From positions 1 to 64,000 of the forward strand of contig JAHBVY010000003.1 of NCBI GenBank assembly GCA_019637265.1: 64,000 bases of DNA, in the 5' to 3' direction. The position numbers and the translations under genes are program-made. The DNA is from Polyangiaceae bacterium. Its GTDB lineage: Bacteria; Myxococcota_A; Polyangia; Polyangiales; Polyangiaceae. The notes beneath the pieces were generated by a model. That model saw only the letters and a list, made by a program, of their open reading frames with translations. It was not told the DNA's origin and searched no databases. Position 1 is the stretch's first letter. The number at the start of each line of letters is the position of its first letter. Below are positions 42,024-50,690 of the stretch, one piece after another.

Positions 42024-44069
42024 GTGCGAGTGAAGAGCGAGTCGAGTCAGGCGCCGGCGGACGGCCAGGCGGATGTCAGCCAGGAGCCTCAGGCCGTAGC
42101 GGACCACCAAGCGGATGTCAGTCAGGATGACGAGCTTCGGGCGGTGGCGCCGAGCGCGGTCGACGTCAGCCAGGCTAACGCTTCACCCGTCAAGCGCCTC
42201 CGCGCGCTGATGCGGCGCCGCAAGCTCCTCGCGTGGCTGCTGCTCGCCTCGCCGATGCTGCTCGCCGTGGGGCTGGATCTCAGCCGTCGTGGGCCGCGGC
42301 TGATGGACCTCAGCGGACCTTACCGCCTGATGTACTTGGGGGCCGCGCTGGAGAGCCTGGTGGTGTGGTCGCTGCTCCTCTACGCCGCCTCGCGGCGTCG
42401 CGGCGTGCTGCGGCACCTGGCGGCGGCGCTCTTCGTGGGGATGCTCACCTTCGCCTTCGGGGGTCAGGCGTATTTCTTCCAGCAATACAACGCGTACATG
42501 AACGAGGACGTCTCGCGCTTCGCCTCGAACTTCATGGACAGCGTGGTGAACCAGCTGCTGGCGGACATCGGCAACTACCTCACCGTCAAGCTCCCGATGC
42601 TCGTGCTCGCGGTGCTGATGGTGCTCATCGCCCGGCGCCTGGTGCGGCCGCGGCGTCGCCCCTCGCGCGTCGCGGGGGTGCTCGCGCCGCTCTTGTTGGC
42701 TTGCGCCTTCTTCGTGCCGGTGCAGCACCGGCACCTGCAGGCGGCCACGCCCGACACGCTGTACTTCAACGCCATCGGCGGGATGCTGCTGACCCAGCTC
42801 GGCCTGACGGATCAGTCGAACCAGCTGAGGCCGCGGGTGCGTGAGTCGCTGCCGGTGCCGCCGCTCACCAGTCGGGTGGAGGCGCCGCGCAACGTGCTGT
42901 TCATCCTGCTCGAGAGCGTGCGCGCCGACGCCACCTGCAACGCGCCGGACCCGAGCTGTCAGAAGACGCCGTACACCGGTGAGCTCACCCCGAACCGCTT
43001 CCACTTCAGCCAGATGCGCTCCATGGCGTCGTGCACCGCGATCAGCCTCGCGGTGACGTGGGCAGGTCTGCTGCCGACGGAAGATCGCGACACGCTCCAC
43101 ACCTGGCCGCTCATCTTCGACTACGCGCGCGCGGCCGGCTGGGACACGGCGTTCTACACCAGCCAGAACATGATGTTCGGCAACTCACGCCTGTGGGTGA
43201 AGAACCTCGGCGTGTCGCAGTTCGTGAGCGCGACCGAGCTGGACCCGACCGCCGATCTCGACCTGGGCGCGCCGGAGACGCTGCTCGCCGACCACGTGAT
43301 AGCGCACATCGATCGGCTGAAGGAGCCCTACCTCGCCGTGGTGCAGCTCTCCAACGTGCACTACCCCTACCTGGTCGATCCGAAGCTCCCGCAGCCGTTT
43401 CAGCCTGCCACCACCAGCAAGGCGCCGGAGCGCAACGCGCACTTCTTCAACCAGTATTTGAACTCGGTGCACCAGCAGGATCTGCACCTGTCGCGCATCG
43501 TGCGGCACATCCGTGAGGGCGCCGCGGGTGCGCGCACCGTGATCGTCACCACCAGCGATCATGGTGAGGCGTTCCGTGAGCACAACCAGATGGGCCACAC
43601 CTTCAGTATTTTCGATGAGGAAATCCACGTGCCGATGTGGATCGACGCTCCCGAAGGCGTGCTCACCGAAGCCCAGAAGCAGAGCCTGCGCGCCAAACAA
43701 GACGCCTTCGTGTTCCACGTCGACATCGCGCCCACCTTGCTCGACCTGATGGGCGTGTGGGACGAGGAGGAGATAGACCAGTTCAAGACCAAGATTGTCG
43801 GCAACAGCCTCTTGCGTCCGGAGCTGACGACCCAGCCGCTGCCGATGACCAACTGCGCCGGCGTGTGGAGCTGCGCCTTCGAGAACTGGGGCTACATGCA
43901 GGGCCACATGAAGCTCGAGGCCCGCGCCTGGGACAGAGGCTGGCGCTGCTATGACCTCACGACCGATCCGAAGGAGCAGTTCGACTTGGGCGTGGAGGCC
44001 TGCGGCGAGTTGAAGGAGCGCACCCTCGAGACCTTCCGTCGCCTCCCGGGTAAGCGCCCCGACAAGTGA
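42024..44069 (+). CDS. Membrane-anchored sulfatase-fold transferase (LtaS/EptA-like)
   Basis: 681 residues from GTG 42024. The first ~55 are hydrophilic with three ADVSQ-type repeats and precede about four membrane helices (LLAWLLLASPMLLAVGLDL; LYLGAALESLVVWSLLLYA region; LVLAVLMVLIARRL). From ~290 the alkaline-phosphatase fold begins: NVLFILLESVRADA with Glu297, Thr338 in MASCTAIS at the place of the catalytic Thr, and TSDHGEAF with Asp512-His513. These enzymes transfer phosphoethanolamine or phosphoglycerol groups to envelope glycolipids. Starts 15 bases after the MlaE gene, so an envelope operon is likely. Donor and acceptor unknown. Confidence 0.82.
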   Translation: MRVKSESSQAPADGQADVSQEPQAVADHQADVSQDDELRAVAPSAVDVSQANASPVKRLRALMRRRKLLAWLLLASPMLLAVGLDLSRRGPRLMDLSGPYRLMYLGAALESLVVWSLLLYAASRRRGVLRHLAAALFVGMLTFAFGGQAYFFQQYNAYMNEDVSRFASNFMDSVVNQLLADIGNYLTVKLPMLVLAVLMVLIARRLVRPRRRPSRVAGVLAPLLLACAFFVPVQHRHLQAATPDTLYFNAIGGMLLTQLGLTDQSNQLRPRVRESLPVPPLTSRVEAPRNVLFILLESVRADATCNAPDPSCQKTPYTGELTPNRFHFSQMRSMASCTAISLAVTWAGLLPTEDRDTLHTWPLIFDYARAAGWDTAFYTSQNMMFGNSRLWVKNLGVSQFVSATELDPTADLDLGAPETLLADHVIAHIDRLKEPYLAVVQLSNVHYPYLVDPKLPQPFQPATTSKAPERNAHFFNQYLNSVHQQDLHLSRIVRHIREGAAGARTVIVTTSDHGEAFREHNQMGHTFSIFDEEIHVPMWIDAPEGVLTEAQKQSLRAKQDAFVFHVDIAPTLLDLMGVWDEEEIDQFKTKIVGNSLLRPELTTQPLPMTNCAGVWSCAFENWGYMQGHMKLEARAWDRGWRCYDLTTDPKEQFDLGVEACGELKERTLETFRRLPGKRPDK

Positions 44070-44225
44070 GCGGTCAGCGAGCGCGCGGCCACTTCCGCGC
44101 GGGTCTCGCGGGGTCTTGATGCGGGGATCGGGGGCTTGGTGAGGCGCTGCACGGTCGGGCGCCGCGCGCGGCGCACCTACAGGAGGCGCTTGGTTGGGCT
44201 TCGGCTCGTTGATATCCTCACGGTT

Positions 44226-44534
44226 GTGGATCACCGCGTGGCGAGCTGCTTACTTGTTTCCAAGGTGCTGGTGGCGGACGGCATCGTGACGGATCGTGAG
44301 CGGGAGTTCTTGAACCGCTACATGGATCGGCTCGGGCTCAGCCCCGAGGAGCGGGCGCAGGTGACCGAGCTCGAGGGCTGGGATGAGGCCGACGTGGTGG
44401 CACAGGGGATGACGCCCGAGCAGAAGCAGGCGGTGCTGGATGAGGCCTCGGAGGCGGCGCTGGTGGACGGCACGCTGTCGCCGCTGGAGCTGAACGCCGT
44501 GAAGCAGCTCGCGTCGGCGCTGGGGCTCGGGTAG
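44226..44534 (+). CDS. TerB-like small protein
   Basis: About 102 residues from GTG 44226; the longer frame from 44136 adds an Arg-rich start. VDHRVASCLLVSKVLVADGIVTDREREFLNRYMDRLGLS and then LDEASEAALVDGTLSPLELNAVKQLASALG form the two acidic helical repeats of the TerB/DjlA-like fold: D-G-x-x-(T/S)-x-x-E twice, which can bind metal or membrane. Role unclear; such proteins appear in tellurite-resistance and stress gene sets but also alone, as here. Confidence 0.75.
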   Translation: MDHRVASCLLVSKVLVADGIVTDREREFLNRYMDRLGLSPEERAQVTELEGWDEADVVAQGMTPEQKQAVLDEASEAALVDGTLSPLELNAVKQLASALGLG

Positions 44535-44624
44535 GCGCTCTTCGCTGCTGACGGCAGGGCTGGGCGCGGCGAGCAGCGCGCCCCACCTCGGCACCGGCTC
44601 CTCACCGCCGGGGGATTAGTCAGC

Positions 44625-45572
44625 TCAGCTGAGCTCCAGCATGCGATCGATGGAGCGCCGGGCTTGCACCCGGAGGCCCTCGTCCATCTCGAGCGTCGGC
44701 TTCATGTCGCGCAGCGCCAGGTACACCTTCTCCGGTGTGTTGAGGCGCATGAAGGGGCACTCATTGCACGCGCAGTTCTCCTCCGAGGGCGCGGCGATCA
44801 GCTCCTTGTGCGGCGCGCGCTTGCGCATCTGGTGCAAGATGCCGCTCTCCGTCACCACGATGAAGGCGCTGGCGTTGTCGTTCTCCACGTAGCGGAGCAG
44901 CGCCGCCGTGGAGCCGATGAAGTCCGCCAGGTCGAGCATTTGCTCTTCGCACTCGGGGTGCGCGATGACCTTCGCCTGGGGGTGCTTCACCTTGAGCTCG
45001 ATCAGCCGCCGCTGGCTGAACGTCTCGTGCACGATGCAGCTGCCTTGCCACAGGACCATGTCGCGGCCCGTCTCGCGGATCAGGTAGCGGCCGAGGTTCT
45101 TGTCCGGCGCGAAGAGGATGGTCTGATCTTTCGGGATCGACTCGACGATCTTCTTGGCGTTGCTGCTGGTGCAGATGATGTCGCTCGCCGCCTTCACCTC
45201 GGCCGAGCAGTTGATGTAGCTGATGCTCACGGCGCCGGGGTGGCGCGCGCGCCAGGCGCGGAACGCCTCGGGCGGACAGCCATCGGCGAGGGAGCAGCCA
45301 GCGGCCATGTCCGGCACCAGCACGGTGCGGTCGGGGTTCAAGATCTTCGCGGTCTCCGCCATGAAGTGCACCCCGGCGAACAGGATGACGTCCGCCTGAG
45401 TCTTCTTCGCCTCTTGAGCGAGCTGCAGCGAGTCACCGATGAAGTCGGCGAAGTCCTGGATCTCACCCTCTTGATAATAGTGAGCCAGGATGACGGCGTT
45501 GCGCTCGCGCTTGAGGCGGGCGATCTCCACGTCCAGGTCGATGTGGCCAAGGGCTTCGGTTGCGAGCGCCAT
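44625..45572 (-). CDS. nadA: Quinolinate synthase A
   Basis: 315 residues, normal length. It condenses iminoaspartate with dihydroxyacetone phosphate to quinolinate in NAD synthesis and holds a [4Fe-4S] cluster. Signature stretches: [79 protein letters not shown] and CNECPFM. Three cluster cysteines of the NadA type are present (Cys in [17 protein letters not shown] and CNECPFM regions). No nadB or nadC beside it. The NrtR-like regulator 7 kb away may govern it. Confidence 0.97.
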   Translation of the reverse strand: MALATEALGHIDLDVEIARLKRERNAVILAHYYQEGEIQDFADFIGDSLQLAQEAKKTQADVILFAGVHFMAETAKILNPDRTVLVPDMAAGCSLADGCPPEAFRAWRARHPGAVSISYINCSAEVKAASDIICTSSNAKKIVESIPKDQTILFAPDKNLGRYLIRETGRDMVLWQGSCIVHETFSQRRLIELKVKHPQAKVIAHPECEEQMLDLADFIGSTAALLRYVENDNASAFIVVTESGILHQMRKRAPHKELIAAPSEENCACNECPFMRLNTPEKVYLALRDMKPTLEMDEGLRVQARRSIDRMLELS

Positions 45573-45921
45573 GACCGGAGCTTAGTGCTCGGGGGGCTTC
45601 GTGTCGATTATACACGGTAAGATTTCGCGTCGCAGCCGCCCGCCGCTCGGGGGCAGAGCTGGCGTGGGTACGGTGGATGAAATCTCAATGATTTCAGGAT
45701 GTTACCCGCACGGTGGGCCGCAGGGCCGGCGCCGCTCAGCGAGATGCCAAACCCCCAAAAAATTCGGCGCCTGCCGCTGACACCCAGAGGCTGATCCAAG
45801 GATCCCATCAGCAAGGCCGGTCGCCCCCACGGTTCGGTTCGGGGGTTCAGGGTTTCGGGGGTTGGACGGCACCGCGCTGTGCCCAGCGCTGTACGCTCGC
45901 GCCAAGCGGCGCTTCGTCGTC
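45573..45921. other. Intergenic region between nadA and thyX (349 bp)
   Basis: No supported gene. Dominated by an inverted pair of the dispersed G-rich repeat (45747-45765 and 45841-45876). An AT-rich patch with AATCTCAATGATTTCAGGAT near 45678-45697 is upstream of nadA on its coding strand, a possible promoter area. Confidence 0.5.
45747..45876. repeat. Inverted pair of dispersed G-rich repeats
   Basis: Left arm CCAAACCCCCAAAAAATTC (45747-45765); right arm GGGGGTTCAGGGTTTCGGGGG (45841-45861) then TTGGACGGCACCGCG to 45876. Opposite orientation, about 75 bases apart. Confidence 0.8.
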
Positions 45922-46914
45922 TTAGGAAGGCGCGGACACGGCCTCGCTGAACAGCTGCTGGTAGTGCTCCGCGCTCTTGGCCTGGCTCAGGTCCAGCTCG
46001 AAGTCCGGCGCGGCCTGAGGCTCGAGCTTCGCGAGCAGCTCGCTCACCTCCCGCGCGCTGAGGCCAGCACCCGTCAGCTCCTCCGCGCTCACCTGACCCG
46101 CCGTGGACTGCACCCCGCCTGATTCCGCGCGGATCAAACGACGCACCACGTCGAGCTCCATGCGGCTCAGGGAGCGCCCGCACACGTCGTAGTCGATCCA
46201 CGCCTCGAAGCTGAGCGGCGCCACGCGCTTCAGCATCCCCGCCATCACGCGGCCATACTCCTGGATCTCCCACTGGGCGTGGCCGTCCACCCGCAGCGTG
46301 AGGAAGTGCAGCAGGTTGTGGAGATCGATCTTCCAGTACCACTGGGTGTAGGTGGAGAGCGGCAAGTCGATGCGCGCGAGCTCGCGCGCGAGCTCATGCT
46401 GCGTGAGGAATTCGTAGGTGCTGGCGCTCGCCGCGCGGCCTTGGTTCCAGCGCTGGACGGCCTCGCGATACAGCGCGGGGTCCGCGGCCTCACCGCTCCG
46501 GCCCTGGTTGTTCACCGCGCTCTGAGTCTGCAGCTGCTCGGCGCTCGGCGTGTAGAACAGCATCGGCATCAGCGAGTAGCGGCCGGAGTATTCGTTCACG
46601 TTGGCGGTGCGGTGACGAATCCACTGGCGCGCGATGAACATCGGCATGCAGCAGTGGAACTTGAGCTCCACCATCTCGCTCGGGGTGGTGTGCTTGTGGC
46701 GGCGCAGGTAGCGGAGCAGCCCGCGCGTCTGGCTCTGACGCCGCGTGCCGTAGCCGTAGCTCACGCGCGCGGCGCGCTCGATGCACTCATCGGTGCCCAT
46801 GTAGTCCACCAACGCGACGAAGCCGTGGTCGAGCACGGGGAAGTATTTGCCGAGGATCGCCTCCGCCGCGGGGGCGGTGGGCCGGTGAGTGGGGGTTTGA
46901 CCAGGCTCCGTCAT
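45922..46914 (-). CDS. thyX: FAD-dependent thymidylate synthase
   Basis: 330 residues from ATG 46914. The ThyX motif is RHRTANVNEYS at residues 100-110 (R-H-R-x7-S). It methylates dUMP to dTMP with methylene-tetrahydrofolate and FAD. WYWKIDLHNLLHFLTLR later is also typical of ThyX. Length exceeds the compact 220-250-residue ThyX but matches the longer bacterial forms, with a C-terminal acidic tail of about 70 residues of unknown role. Divergent from the large lipoprotein gene at 47066. Confidence 0.94.
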   Translation of the reverse strand: MTEPGQTPTHRPTAPAAEAILGKYFPVLDHGFVALVDYMGTDECIERAARVSYGYGTRRQSQTRGLLRYLRRHKHTTPSEMVELKFHCCMPMFIARQWIRHRTANVNEYSGRYSLMPMLFYTPSAEQLQTQSAVNNQGRSGEAADPALYREAVQRWNQGRAASASTYEFLTQHELARELARIDLPLSTYTQWYWKIDLHNLLHFLTLRVDGHAQWEIQEYGRVMAGMLKRVAPLSFEAWIDYDVCGRSLSRMELDVVRRLIRAESGGVQSTAGQVSAEELTGAGLSAREVSELLAKLEPQAAPDFELDLSQAKSAEHYQQLFSEAVSAPS

Positions 46915-47065
46915 CGCCCGCCACCTTCCCAAGGTTGCTCAGCGCGCGCAACGCTCGTTCGTCGCGAGGCCAGGCTTCGTGACGGCGCGTCGGTCGACCC
47001 GCGTTTCCATCCGCGGCGCGGCTCTGCTGGCGGCGAGTAAACCGGTGCTCTACCCTCACTCCGGC

Positions 47066-50000
47066 ATGAGAGCTGCTCGCCACCTGCGCTCGGGTCGCTC
47101 GCGCCGTGCACCAGCCTACCTGACGAGCTCGGGGCGCGTCCTCGCGTGTGCGGTGGGTCTCGTCTTGCTCGGTGGGTGCCAGGCGAGCGCGGGGTGGGCG
47201 GGCCCAGCGCCGACCGGCAGCGAGCAGCCGCGCAAGGCCAGCGCCAAGATGCGCGGCGGCGCGCGCATGATCCCGCTCGCGGAGCCGGGGGTGGCGAGCT
47301 ACCACGAGCCCTTGCCGGAGGGGGGCGCACGGCAGGTCGCCTACGGCATGCGCGTGCTCAGGTACCCTGACGGTCGCGTGCAAGCGGCCGAGCGGCTGTT
47401 CCCCGATCGTGAGCAGATCTCGGCGGCGGAGCTGCCGGCGCGGCTCGGCGGCGGGTGGCTGTTCTTCTCCACCTCCTCCAGCACGCTGTGGCACGCCGGC
47501 GACTGGCTGGGCGAGGTCACGGCGGTGGGCGAGCTCCCCTCGGACGTGGCGCAGATCATCCCGGGGTTCGATCGGGTCTACGTGCGCACCCGTCAGGGAG
47601 ATTTACTGGCCCTGACACCGGGCAGCTGGGCGCTCACGGATCTGGGCTCGCTGCCGCCCGCGCCGGGCTACAGCGAGCTCGCGTTCTTGGGGGAGTGGGT
47701 GGGCGCCGTCGCCACCGACCTGCGGGGCGTCATGGTCACGTTCGATGCCGGCGCGAGCTGGCGCTCCGTGCCAACCGCGCGGGTGCAGGGCGTGATCCAG
47801 GCGGATTCGCGCCAGATCGAGATCCACGGGAACCCTCGGGTGTACCTGACCACCGAGGGCGTGCAGGAGATCGATGCGACGGGGGGCGACGAGGGCTTCG
47901 CCGCGCTCGGCAGCTCGCCGATCGCGGTGCTCGCCGCTCAGGAGGCGCCGCCCCGCAGCGCGCCGCGGCCCGCGCCGCAGCCGCTCGGCGACACGCCGCT
48001 CCGCCTCGCCGCCCTGTACGGGATCTTGGATGAGCCGGGCGTCGCGCTGGTGCTCGCGGCGGGACACCTCGCGCGGGTGCGCTTGAAGGACGGCGCGCTG
48101 CTCGGCCTCACGCGGGACGTGCACCCTGGGGTGGCGCCGTGTCAGGGGGCGCGGGTGGGGCGCGGCGTGGGGTTCATCTGCGGTGACGCGGGCGGGCCGA
48201 GCGTGGTGTACCAGGTGAGCCAGGGGCTCACGCTGACCTCGGTGCTCCGCTTCGATGAGCCGCGCGCCATCTTGGCGTCGGGCACCGGGGGCCTGGTGAC
48301 GCGCGGCGAGTGCCCCGAGGGAGCCGCTGTTCAGGCGACGGATGACGCGCGCGGCTCCCAGTCCCCAATGGTCAGTCACTGCGTCCGTTCCGTGTCAGGT
48401 AAGCTGACGACGATCCGGGTGCGCGGCGACTACGGGGTGGAGCGGGTGGCGGCGCTCGAGGACGGGCGCGCGGCGGTGGTGGTGCCGCCGCGGCTTGGCG
48501 CCCTGGGCGCGCTGGTGTTGATCTCGCCGGATGGGCGCACCAGCTCGCGCCAGCTGCGCTTCGTCAAGGGGACTGACGCCTACCTGAGCACCTTCGGGAG
48601 GCGCGGGCTGTGGCTCGATGGCTTGGTGGAGCGCGCCGTGAAGCGGGACGGGAAGGAGCACCGCGTGCTCTCGACCTGGGTGAACGGTGGGGGCCCCTTC
48701 GTCGGCGTGGAGATCGAGCTCGACGGCAGCGTGCGCTTCGGGGAGATGGTGTCGGACGACACCGACCGGAGCCTCATCTCGGGTCCCGTGGCGCTCACCT
48801 TGGGGCAGGGAGGGCTGATGCGTGAGTCGACGGACGGCGGCATGACGTGGTTCGAAGCGGAGACGCCGGACGGGGTGGGGGAGCGGAGCCCCCTGGTGCC
48901 GGCCATCGGTAGCCCAGGGGGTTATGCAGCGCGCGGTTGCAGCGCGGTGGGCTGCGCGTTCGGCGCCTGGGTGCGGGTGGGTTGGCAGGGTGAGGCGCCG
49001 CGTGATCGCGAGGCGCGTTTCATCACGGAGCGCCCCAAGCCGCTGCTGAAGTCGCCCAGCTACTCGCGCTGGGCGTTCCAGTGCGAGCCGACGGGTGAGG
49101 TGGGCGGTGGCAGCTCACGACCGCTGGTCCTCTCCTCTCGGCGCATGGCCAGTCCGCCCGCCGCGCCCATTCCGCACGGATATTACGGTGCGCTGCCGCC
49201 CGTCGCTCAGCTGCCCTCCACCGCCTTCGCGCCGTTCCTCGGCGTCCCGCCGCCGACCGCGCCCAAGACCGCGCTCCGGCTCGACCTCGGTATCGAGCAC
49301 CCGAGCACCTCGGCGCGCGCCTACGCTTGGGGGTCGCGGAGCGACGAGTGGGCGCGCGACGGGCGCTGGATGGTGCGCGTGGAGTCGCAGTTCGACCTCG
49401 CGCAGCCCACCTGGGCCACGGCGGTCAGCCCCGCGGACTGGCCAGACCCCACGTCCGCAGCCCTGACCTTCGGTCAGCTGGCTCGCTACGGCGGCTACAC
49501 CAACTGGCGCTTCACCCCGGCGACCAGCGACGCGGCGGGGCTGCTCAACGTCACCGTGCGCGGCGGGCAGACGCTGTACTTACTCGAGGAGGGCAAGCCG
49601 CCCACGCGCCTCCGCGGCGATCTCTGGCCGCTCACCAACTTGGCCGGGTTGGTGCGGGTGGGCGGCGCTTGGTACGGCGGCTCGCTGGTGCAGAGCGAGG
49701 CGTTCACCGTGTACCGGATCGAAGGGGGTGAGTCGCGCGCGGTCGCGAGCTTCCCCATCCGGCGCGATCGCACCCACACGAACATCAGCCTGGTGCGGAG
49801 CGCGCAGGCGGACGCGTTCGGGGTGCTGGTGCAGGTGCGGGCGCCGCGAGTCGAGCCCTCGGCGGGGCAGTGGTACCTGTATCCGTTCGATTTGGAGCAG
49901 CGGCAGGTGGGCGAGCCGCTCGTCATCTCCGCGGAGCAGCTGAGCAACACCCCGCGGCTGTGCGGGGCAGAGGACGATGGCTGGTGGATCGAGGGCCCGC

Positions 50001-50221
50001 TGCCAGGGGCGCCGTATTTGAACCTGGGTGCTCAGCGCGGGAGCTTGATGAGCGCGCGGTTGATCGCGGACGCGGGCGGGGTGTGCGTGGCGGCGCTCGC
50101 GGCGCGCAGCTCGGACTCGCTCGGGGTGAGGCCGCAAGCAGCGGGGAGCACGCGTGGCGCTCACCTGACCCTCACCTCTCGCGACGGTCAGACCCGCTGG
50201 GGCTACCGCTGTCGACCCTGA
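47066..50221 (+). CDS. Large lipoprotein with predicted beta-propeller-type repeats
   Basis: 1051 residues from ATG 47066, chosen for its lipoprotein signal (GRVLACAVGLVLLGGCQAS); the frame opens further upstream without one. The body is beta-rich with BNR-like elements (VTFDAGASWRSVPTARVQG, and STDGGMTWFEAETPDG later), which are S-x-D-x-G-x-x-W Asp-box repeats of sialidase/sortilin-type propellers. It has no recognised catalytic residues. The codon use is typical of the genome. Probably outer-membrane associated; function unknown. It stands alone between divergent thyX and a 470-base gap. Confidence 0.72.
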   Translation: MRAARHLRSGRSRRAPAYLTSSGRVLACAVGLVLLGGCQASAGWAGPAPTGSEQPRKASAKMRGGARMIPLAEPGVASYHEPLPEGGARQVAYGMRVLRYPDGRVQAAERLFPDREQISAAELPARLGGGWLFFSTSSSTLWHAGDWLGEVTAVGELPSDVAQIIPGFDRVYVRTRQGDLLALTPGSWALTDLGSLPPAPGYSELAFLGEWVGAVATDLRGVMVTFDAGASWRSVPTARVQGVIQADSRQIEIHGNPRVYLTTEGVQEIDATGGDEGFAALGSSPIAVLAAQEAPPRSAPRPAPQPLGDTPLRLAALYGILDEPGVALVLAAGHLARVRLKDGALLGLTRDVHPGVAPCQGARVGRGVGFICGDAGGPSVVYQVSQGLTLTSVLRFDEPRAILASGTGGLVTRGECPEGAAVQATDDARGSQSPMVSHCVRSVSGKLTTIRVRGDYGVERVAALEDGRAAVVVPPRLGALGALVLISPDGRTSSRQLRFVKGTDAYLSTFGRRGLWLDGLVERAVKRDGKEHRVLSTWVNGGGPFVGVEIELDGSVRFGEMVSDDTDRSLISGPVALTLGQGGLMRESTDGGMTWFEAETPDGVGERSPLVPAIGSPGGYAARGCSAVGCAFGAWVRVGWQGEAPRDREARFITERPKPLLKSPSYSRWAFQCEPTGEVGGGSSRPLVLSSRRMASPPAAPIPHGYYGALPPVAQLPSTAFAPFLGVPPPTAPKTALRLDLGIEHPSTSARAYAWGSRSDEWARDGRWMVRVESQFDLAQPTWATAVSPADWPDPTSAALTFGQLARYGGYTNWRFTPATSDAAGLLNVTVRGGQTLYLLEEGKPPTRLRGDLWPLTNLAGLVRVGGAWYGGSLVQSEAFTVYRIEGGESRAVASFPIRRDRTHTNISLVRSAQADAFGVLVQVRAPRVEPSAGQWYLYPFDLEQRQVGEPLVISAEQLSNTPRLCGAEDDGWWIEGPLPGAPYLNLGAQRGSLMSARLIADAGGVCVAALAARSSDSLGVRPQAAGSTRGAHLTLTSRDGQTRWGYRCRP

Positions 50222-50690
50222 GGGCGGCTGGGTCACGCGGTGGGCTTCGTTGCGGTCCACGTGTGCGCGGAAGCACTCATCGCCCTCCTCCGCGTCGCCC
50301 CTGGCCTGAGTTTCAAACTTGAAAGGCCTATGCGGCGTGGCCATCGCGCAACTATGGGTAAGGTCGAGTCACCCTCACACCGAAGCGCCACGGAAGCACA
50401 GGTACGGAGCCGCGTGCTAGGGTCACCTCGGAAGAAGTGATGTCGAGCGACGAGAGTTGTTTGCAAATCCCCACGGGGCTTGCTACTTCCCCCTCGTCCG
50501 CGCGGAGAGAGGCTGTCCCCCCCGGCCCCTCTGCGCGGACTCTTAATTTCACCGTCTGCCGTTGGCTCGCTGGAGCCCGGCGCTGCGCGGTGGGGGATCT
50601 GAGTGGCGAGGTTGCCTGACGGCGCCCACCGACGTTGGATCCGGCCCCCTAGCCAGCTACGCTCCACCTCCCTGCTGCTTGGAGGTCTCT
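50222..50690. other. Intergenic region with hairpins (469 bp)
   Basis: No supported gene. A short AT-rich dyad TTTCAA-AC-TTGAAA near 50309-50322 flanked by GGCC on both sides may end transcription from the preceding gene. A stronger hairpin lies at 50496-50540. GGAGG at 50681-50685 is the ribosome site of the gene starting at 50691. Confidence 0.55.
50496..50540 (+). terminator. Strong hairpin followed by T-rich tract
   Basis: GTCCGCGCGGAG (50496-50507) pairs with CTCTGCGCGGAC (50529-50540) over 12 bp with one G-U, closed by a loop holding a run of seven C. TCTTAATTTC follows the 3' arm. It lies about 150 bases before the next gene. Could be a terminator for an unseen transcript or an attenuator in the leader of the gene at 50691. 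Confidence 0.45.
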
